NCBI GenBank assembly: GCA_002347485.1
Contig: DDXM01000014.1
Span: 36,351-45,281, forward strand
Length of the DNA: 8,931 bases
Origin: Anaerolineaceae bacterium UBA2260
GTDB taxonomy: Bacteria; Chloroflexota; Anaerolineae; Anaerolineales; Anaerolineaceae
Direction: 5' to 3'
A program made the position numbers and the translations under genes. The notes under the pieces are model-generated. The model saw only the letters and a program-made list of their open reading frames with translations, searched no databases and had not been told where the DNA came from. This document shows, piece after piece, positions 6,105-8,931 of the stretch; within the stretch, counting starts at the first letter, position 1; each line of letters starts with the position of its first letter.

Positions 6105-7598
6105 TCAATCCGCGTCTTCTTCGCGCCTTTCTTCTTGACAGTGTTCCCCACACAACTGGATCCACTGCCTGTTTTCGGTTTGCAGCATTTTCGCGGCGGA
6201 AGCCGGTCCCCAGGACCCTGGCTCATAGACCTCGGGCGGCGGGGAGGAGGGATCCTCCCAATAACGAAGGATCGGATCGAAAAGCGCCCAGGAGAGCTCG
6301 GTCTGGTCGGCGCGGGTGAACAGGGACGCGTCACCTGTGAGCACATCCAGCAGCAGGCGCTCGTAGGCTTCGGGGATGTCTTTTTTCTCGAAAAAATCAC
6401 TGTAATGATAGTCCATGTTAACCGAACGGGTCTGGGCTACCGTGTCCGGCACCTTGGCGTCAAAACGCAGGTGAATGCCCTCGTCCGGCTGCAGGCACAT
6501 CGCCAGCAGGTTGGAGGAGCCTTCCAGGTCAGTGGTGGACAAGGGGAAGATCATGTGTGGCGGTTGCTTGAACTGGATGATGATCTCGCTGACCTTGTCC
6601 TCCAGCTTCTTGCCGGAGCGCAGGTAGAAGGGCACGCCCTGCCAACGCCAGTTGTCGATGTAAAAGCGCACCATGGCGTAAGTAGCGGTGCGCGAAGCAG
6701 GCGGCACATTGGGCTCCTGCAGGTAGCCGTGGTATTGCCCGATGACGGTGTGATGGGGTGCGTCAGCGGTGGTGATGGGGCGGATGGCGCGGATGACCTT
6801 GATTTTCTCGTCGCGCGTCGCGTCGGCGTTGTAGGCGCTGGTGGGTTCCATCGCCACCAGCGTCAGCAGCTGCAGCAGGTGGTTCTGGAACATGTCACGG
6901 ATGACACCCGCTTTATCGTAATAACGCGCGCGCGAACCCACGCCGAGCGTCTCAGCGACGGTGATTTGCACATTGTCAATATAATTGCGATTCCACAGCG
7001 GCTCGAAGATGGCGTTGGCGAAGCGCGCCACCAGGATGTTCTGCACGGTCTCCTTGCCGAGATAATGGTCGATGCGGTAGACCTGGTTCTCGTGCAGTAC
7101 GTTGTGAATACTCTGGTTCAACGAACGGGCGCTCTCGAGGTCTGAGCCGAAGGGCTTTTCAATGACCACACGCCGCCAGCCGCCATTCTCTTCCAGCATA
7201 CCCGCCGCGGCGAGACCGTTGATTATTTCGAGAAAATATTCCGGCGGGGTGGCCAGGTAATACATGCGATTGGCGGGTCCACCCTCCTTTGCGGTGAGGC
7301 TGGCGGCGATCTTTTGATAGGTTTGCGCTTCAGCCACATTGCCGGGCTGATAAGTAAGTTTTGCCGCGAACTTGCGCCATAAGACTTCGTCCACAGTGCT
7401 TTCAGAAACGCGCTCCAGTTGTTCGCGCGCGATGTTGCGAAGATCGTCATCTGACCAGGGTCGCCCGGCGGTGCCGAACACACGGAAAGGTTCTGACAGG
7501 CGTCCCTTGCGGTACAGGTTGTACAGCGCCGGGATGAGCTTGCGGTGCGAGAGGTCGCCGGAGGCGCCAAAGATCACGATCGATGTGGAGGTTGTCAT
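6105..7598 (-). CDS. zwf: Glucose-6-phosphate 1-dehydrogenase
   Basis: The enzyme oxidises glucose 6-phosphate to 6-phosphogluconolactone, making NAD(P)H, and is the entry to the oxidative pentose phosphate pathway in the cytoplasm. It has 497 residues, normal for the family. The nucleotide-binding GASGDLSHRK is at 11-20, EKPFG at 147-151 and the substrate signature RIDHYLGKE at 175-183 (Asp177, His178). The catalytic-base region DMFQNHLLQ holds His240. Arg46 (TAGRPW) sits where NADP-preferring enzymes carry an Arg that contacts the 2'-phosphate. The C-terminal tail is acidic and charged (EERREEDAD). AGGAAG lies 4 bases before the ATG, and a TATAAT box is nearby. The gene is divergent from plsY, with 102 bases between starts. 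The next enzyme gene but one, 6-phosphogluconate dehydrogenase, lies on the other side of plsY. No lactonase gene is in the window. Confidence 0.97.
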   Translation of the reverse strand: MTTSTSIVIFGASGDLSHRKLIPALYNLYRKGRLSEPFRVFGTAGRPWSDDDLRNIAREQLERVSESTVDEVLWRKFAAKLTYQPGNVAEAQTYQKIAASLTAKEGGPANRMYYLATPPEYFLEIINGLAAAGMLEENGGWRRVVIEKPFGSDLESARSLNQSIHNVLHENQVYRIDHYLGKETVQNILVARFANAIFEPLWNRNYIDNVQITVAETLGVGSRARYYDKAGVIRDMFQNHLLQLLTLVAMEPTSAYNADATRDEKIKVIRAIRPITTADAPHHTVIGQYHGYLQEPNVPPASRTATYAMVRFYIDNWRWQGVPFYLRSGKKLEDKVSEIIIQFKQPPHMIFPLSTTDLEGSSNLLAMCLQPDEGIHLRFDAKVPDTVAQTRSVNMDYHYSDFFEKKDIPEAYERLLLDVLTGDASLFTRADQTELSWALFDPILRYWEDPSSPPPEVYEPGSWGPASAAKMLQTENRQWIQLCGEHCQEERREEDAD

Positions 7599-7602
7599 TT
7601 TT

Positions 7603-7630
7603 CTTCCTTTGTTAAGCTGACTGAATTATA
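7603..7630 (-). promoter_or_regulatory. zwf -10 box and ribosome binding site
   Basis: A perfect TATAAT lies on the - strand at 7630-7625 within GGATATAATTC. Transcription would start near 7618, giving a leader of about 20 bases. AGGAAG at 7608-7603 is 4 bases before the zwf ATG. The expected -35 position (7653-7648, TTCCAG) is a poor match, so the promoter may be weak or activator-dependent. Confidence 0.55.
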
Positions 7631-7684
7631 TCCAAAATCGCTTCTTACTGGAATTGACATCCTTCGTAACCAAACCCCTGGGTG

Positions 7685-7693
7685 TGGTATCAT
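7685..7693 (+). promoter_or_regulatory. Extended -10 promoter of plsY, probably leaderless
   Basis: TGGTATCAT is an extended -10 element (TG, one base, then TATCAT at 7688-7693). It lies 7 bases before the plsY ATG at 7701, so transcription would begin at or next to the start codon. No Shine-Dalgarno sequence precedes the ATG, which fits a leaderless mRNA. A perfect TTGACA at 7654-7659 is 28 bases from this -10, too far to pair with it. Confidence 0.45.
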
Positions 7694-7700
7694 TAATTTA

Positions 7701-8291
7701 ATGACTGTATTTACTCTGATTGGTATTTTCATCCTGGCGTACGCGCTGGGCAACTTCTCACCGGCATACCTGTTCGGCAAGTGGGTCGGAGGTTTCGATA
7801 TCCGCGAGCGCGGCAGCGGCAACGCGGGCACTACCAATGTGGTGCGCGTGATGGGCTGGCGCTATGGCGCGGTTGTTTTCGTCCTGGATATTCTCAAAGG
7901 ACTGGCAGCAGTGGCGATCGGCTTCTGGTTGGGGGGCAACCAGGGGGTTGCCGCGGCGGCTTTCGGCGTTGTGCTAGGACATGATTTTCCGGTGGTGCTC
8001 AACTTCCGCGGCGGAAAAGGTGTGGCCGCGACCACTGGCATATTGCTCAGCCTGTTCCCGCTTCCCACGCTGATCGGCCTCTTCCTGTTCGTCCTCGTAG
8101 TGGTGCTCACCCGCATGGTCTCGCTGGGGTCGCTGGTCTTCGTGACCGGTATGGCGGCTTATACCCTCATCTCCGGTCAACCGGTCGCGCTGGCGGTGGC
8201 GGTAGTGGGCATCGCAGTATTTGCCATTTTGCGTCATCGGTCGAACATCAAGCGAATTTTCGCCGGTACCGAAAATCTGGTTTCTTATTAA
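7701..8291 (+). CDS. plsY: Glycerol-3-phosphate acyltransferase PlsY
   Basis: PlsY transfers the acyl group of acyl-phosphate to glycerol 3-phosphate to make lysophosphatidic acid, the first step of bacterial phospholipid synthesis, in the cytoplasmic membrane. It has 196 residues, normal for the family, with about five hydrophobic spans. The three conserved cytoplasmic motifs are present: GSGNAGTTNVVR (38-49), GHDFPVVLNFRGGKGVA (93-109, acyl-phosphate region) and HRSNIKRIFAGTEN (179-192). The frame is open upstream, but ATG 7701 is chosen because the residues from it match the usual N-terminal span, whereas the upstream extension overlaps the zwf start and is not PlsY-like. No ribosome site precedes the ATG; see the proposed leaderless promoter. 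Its partner PlsX is not in the window. The neighbours zwf and 6-phosphogluconate dehydrogenase belong to a different pathway. Confidence 0.95.
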   Translation: MTVFTLIGIFILAYALGNFSPAYLFGKWVGGFDIRERGSGNAGTTNVVRVMGWRYGAVVFVLDILKGLAAVAIGFWLGGNQGVAAAAFGVVLGHDFPVVLNFRGGKGVAATTGILLSLFPLPTLIGLFLFVLVVVLTRMVSLGSLVFVTGMAAYTLISGQPVALAVAVVGIAVFAILRHRSNIKRIFAGTENLVSY

Positions 8292-8326
8292 TTTTGATTT
8301 AGCCCGCCAATCGCATTTGTTTTCAA

Positions 8327-8383
8327 TTGCCAACCACATCCTGCCTGAGGATATAATTAGACAGGATTTTTTAATTGGAGGAG
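8327..8383 (+). promoter_or_regulatory. Promoter and ribosome binding site of the 6-phosphogluconate dehydrogenase gene
   Basis: TTGCCA (8327-8332) and a perfect TATAAT (8352-8357) are 19 bases apart, slightly longer than ideal. Transcription would start near 8364. A strong GGAGGAG at 8377-8383 ends 3 bases before the ATG at 8387. The 95-base gap after plsY (8292-8386) therefore carries an independent promoter. I see no hairpin terminator for plsY in it. Confidence 0.6.
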
Positions 8384-8386
8384 TTT

Positions 8387-8931
8387 ATGAAAATCGGGAT
8401 GATCGGACTGGGAAAAATGGGCATGAATATGGCGCAGCGTCTGGTCCACGGCGGTCACAGTGTGGTGGGCAACGCGCGCAGCGAAAGCTCGATTCGTGAG
8501 GCGGAGGTGTTGGGAGTGACTGGGGCGCGCTCACTAGACGAGGTTGTGGGTCAGTTGAACGCGCCGCGCGCGGTGTGGGTGATGGTGCCCGCTGGCGAGG
8601 TGACCGAATCAGTCATTCAGTCTCTCATCCCGTTGCTGGCAAAGGGCGACATTATTATCGACGGCGGCAACTCCTATTACAAGGATTCGGTCAGGCGGGC
8701 GGCCGAACTGAAAGCACACGGGCTTGGTTTTGTGGACTGCGGCACCAGCGGCGGCATCTGGGGGCTTACTGAGGGTTACTCGCTGATGATCGGCGGCGAT
8801 GAGGACGTGGTCGAAAGCCTGCGCCCGGTCTTTGAAACACTGGCGCCCGCGCCTGACCAGGGTTGGGGCAGGGTGGGTCCGGCCGGCGCAGGGCACTTCA
8901 CCAAGATGGTGCACAACGGCATCGAGTACGG
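8387..8931 (+). CDS. gnd: 6-phosphogluconate dehydrogenase (decarboxylating), 5' part, cut by window end
   Basis: The enzyme converts 6-phosphogluconate to ribulose 5-phosphate and CO2 with reduction of NAD(P), the third step of the oxidative pentose phosphate pathway. 181 codons are visible and the frame runs off the end. The Rossmann motif GLGKMGMNMAQRL begins at residue 7. After the second strand the sequence is VVGNARSES, with Asn29 and Arg31 rather than an acidic residue, which hints at NADP use. IIIDGGNSYYKD (89-100), CGTSGGIWGLTEGYSLMIGG (118-137) and the catalytic HFTKMVHNGIEYG (170-182) are typical; Lys173 is the expected catalytic Lys. GTSGGIWGL and MVHNGIEYG suggest the shorter form of about 300 residues (GndA/YqeC type) rather than the long form of about 470, but the missing C-terminus prevents certainty. 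Start is set by a strong GGAGGAG. Confidence 0.93.
   Translation, partial: MKIGMIGLGKMGMNMAQRLVHGGHSVVGNARSESSIREAEVLGVTGARSLDEVVGQLNAPRAVWVMVPAGEVTESVIQSLIPLLAKGDIIIDGGNSYYKDSVRRAAELKAHGLGFVDCGTSGGIWGLTEGYSLMIGGDEDVVESLRPVFETLAPAPDQGWGRVGPAGAGHFTKMVHNGIEY

Noticed and set aside
6063..7145. Long + strand open frame of 360 codons
   Set aside because: It is antisense to zwf, which has full family motifs; the predicted protein is low in recognisable structure and rich in residues expected from a mirrored GC-rich gene.
7654..7682. Standard promoter from TTGACA (7654-7659) toward plsY
   Set aside because: At a 17-base spacing the -10 position (7677-7682) is GC-rich and does not match TATAAT; the good -10 is 28 bases away.
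7545..7700. N-terminal extension of plsY to 7545
   Set aside because: The extension overlaps the start of zwf on the other strand, contains promoter-like sequence, and is unlike the PlsY N-terminus, which begins naturally at ATG 7701.

Overview
The window is a gene-dense stretch of a bacterial chromosome with a G+C content I judge by eye to be somewhat above 55%. Gene order, lipoproteins with Thr/Ala/Pro-rich linkers, and the style of the SGNH and MBOAT proteins suggest an Anaerolineae-like member of the Chloroflexota. That placement rests on recognition, not on a marker gene. No mobile elements, CRISPR arrays, tRNA or rRNA genes were seen.

Left part (1-1852, + strand): the 3' two thirds of a GTP cyclohydrolase I gene (folE) is followed within 6 bases by a 5'-nucleotidase-type metallophosphoesterase gene. 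The start of the second gene is broken by one apparent extra base. The protein has also lost the His of the conserved GNHE motif.

Centre (1861-6002, - strand): five tightly packed genes read leftward from a recognisable promoter at about 6044-6073. In order they are an SGNH-like lipoprotein with GDC in place of GDS, a small Cys-containing lipoprotein, a 39-residue single-pass membrane microprotein, an MBOAT-family membrane acyltransferase, and a membrane-anchored SGNH protein. The microprotein is the highlight. It lies exactly between two stop codons, has a basic N-terminus and one membrane span, and ends in WIYQGF. This resembles the C-terminal FxYxxF acyl-shuttle hexapeptide of DltX. MBOAT, shuttle microprotein and SGNH transferase together look like a complete machine that moves an acyl group from a cytoplasmic donor to an extracytoplasmic envelope polymer. 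No DltA or DltC is present, so the cargo is probably acetyl or another CoA-derived acyl group rather than D-alanine.

Right part (6105-8931): glucose-6-phosphate dehydrogenase (zwf, - strand) is divergent from plsY (glycerol-3-phosphate acyltransferase, + strand). plsY is followed by the 5' part of a 6-phosphogluconate dehydrogenase gene (+ strand, cut by the window end). Two enzymes of the oxidative pentose phosphate pathway therefore flank a phospholipid synthesis gene. Good -10 boxes precede zwf and the dehydrogenase gene. plsY appears to have a leaderless promoter. All intergenic gaps are about 100 bases or less.
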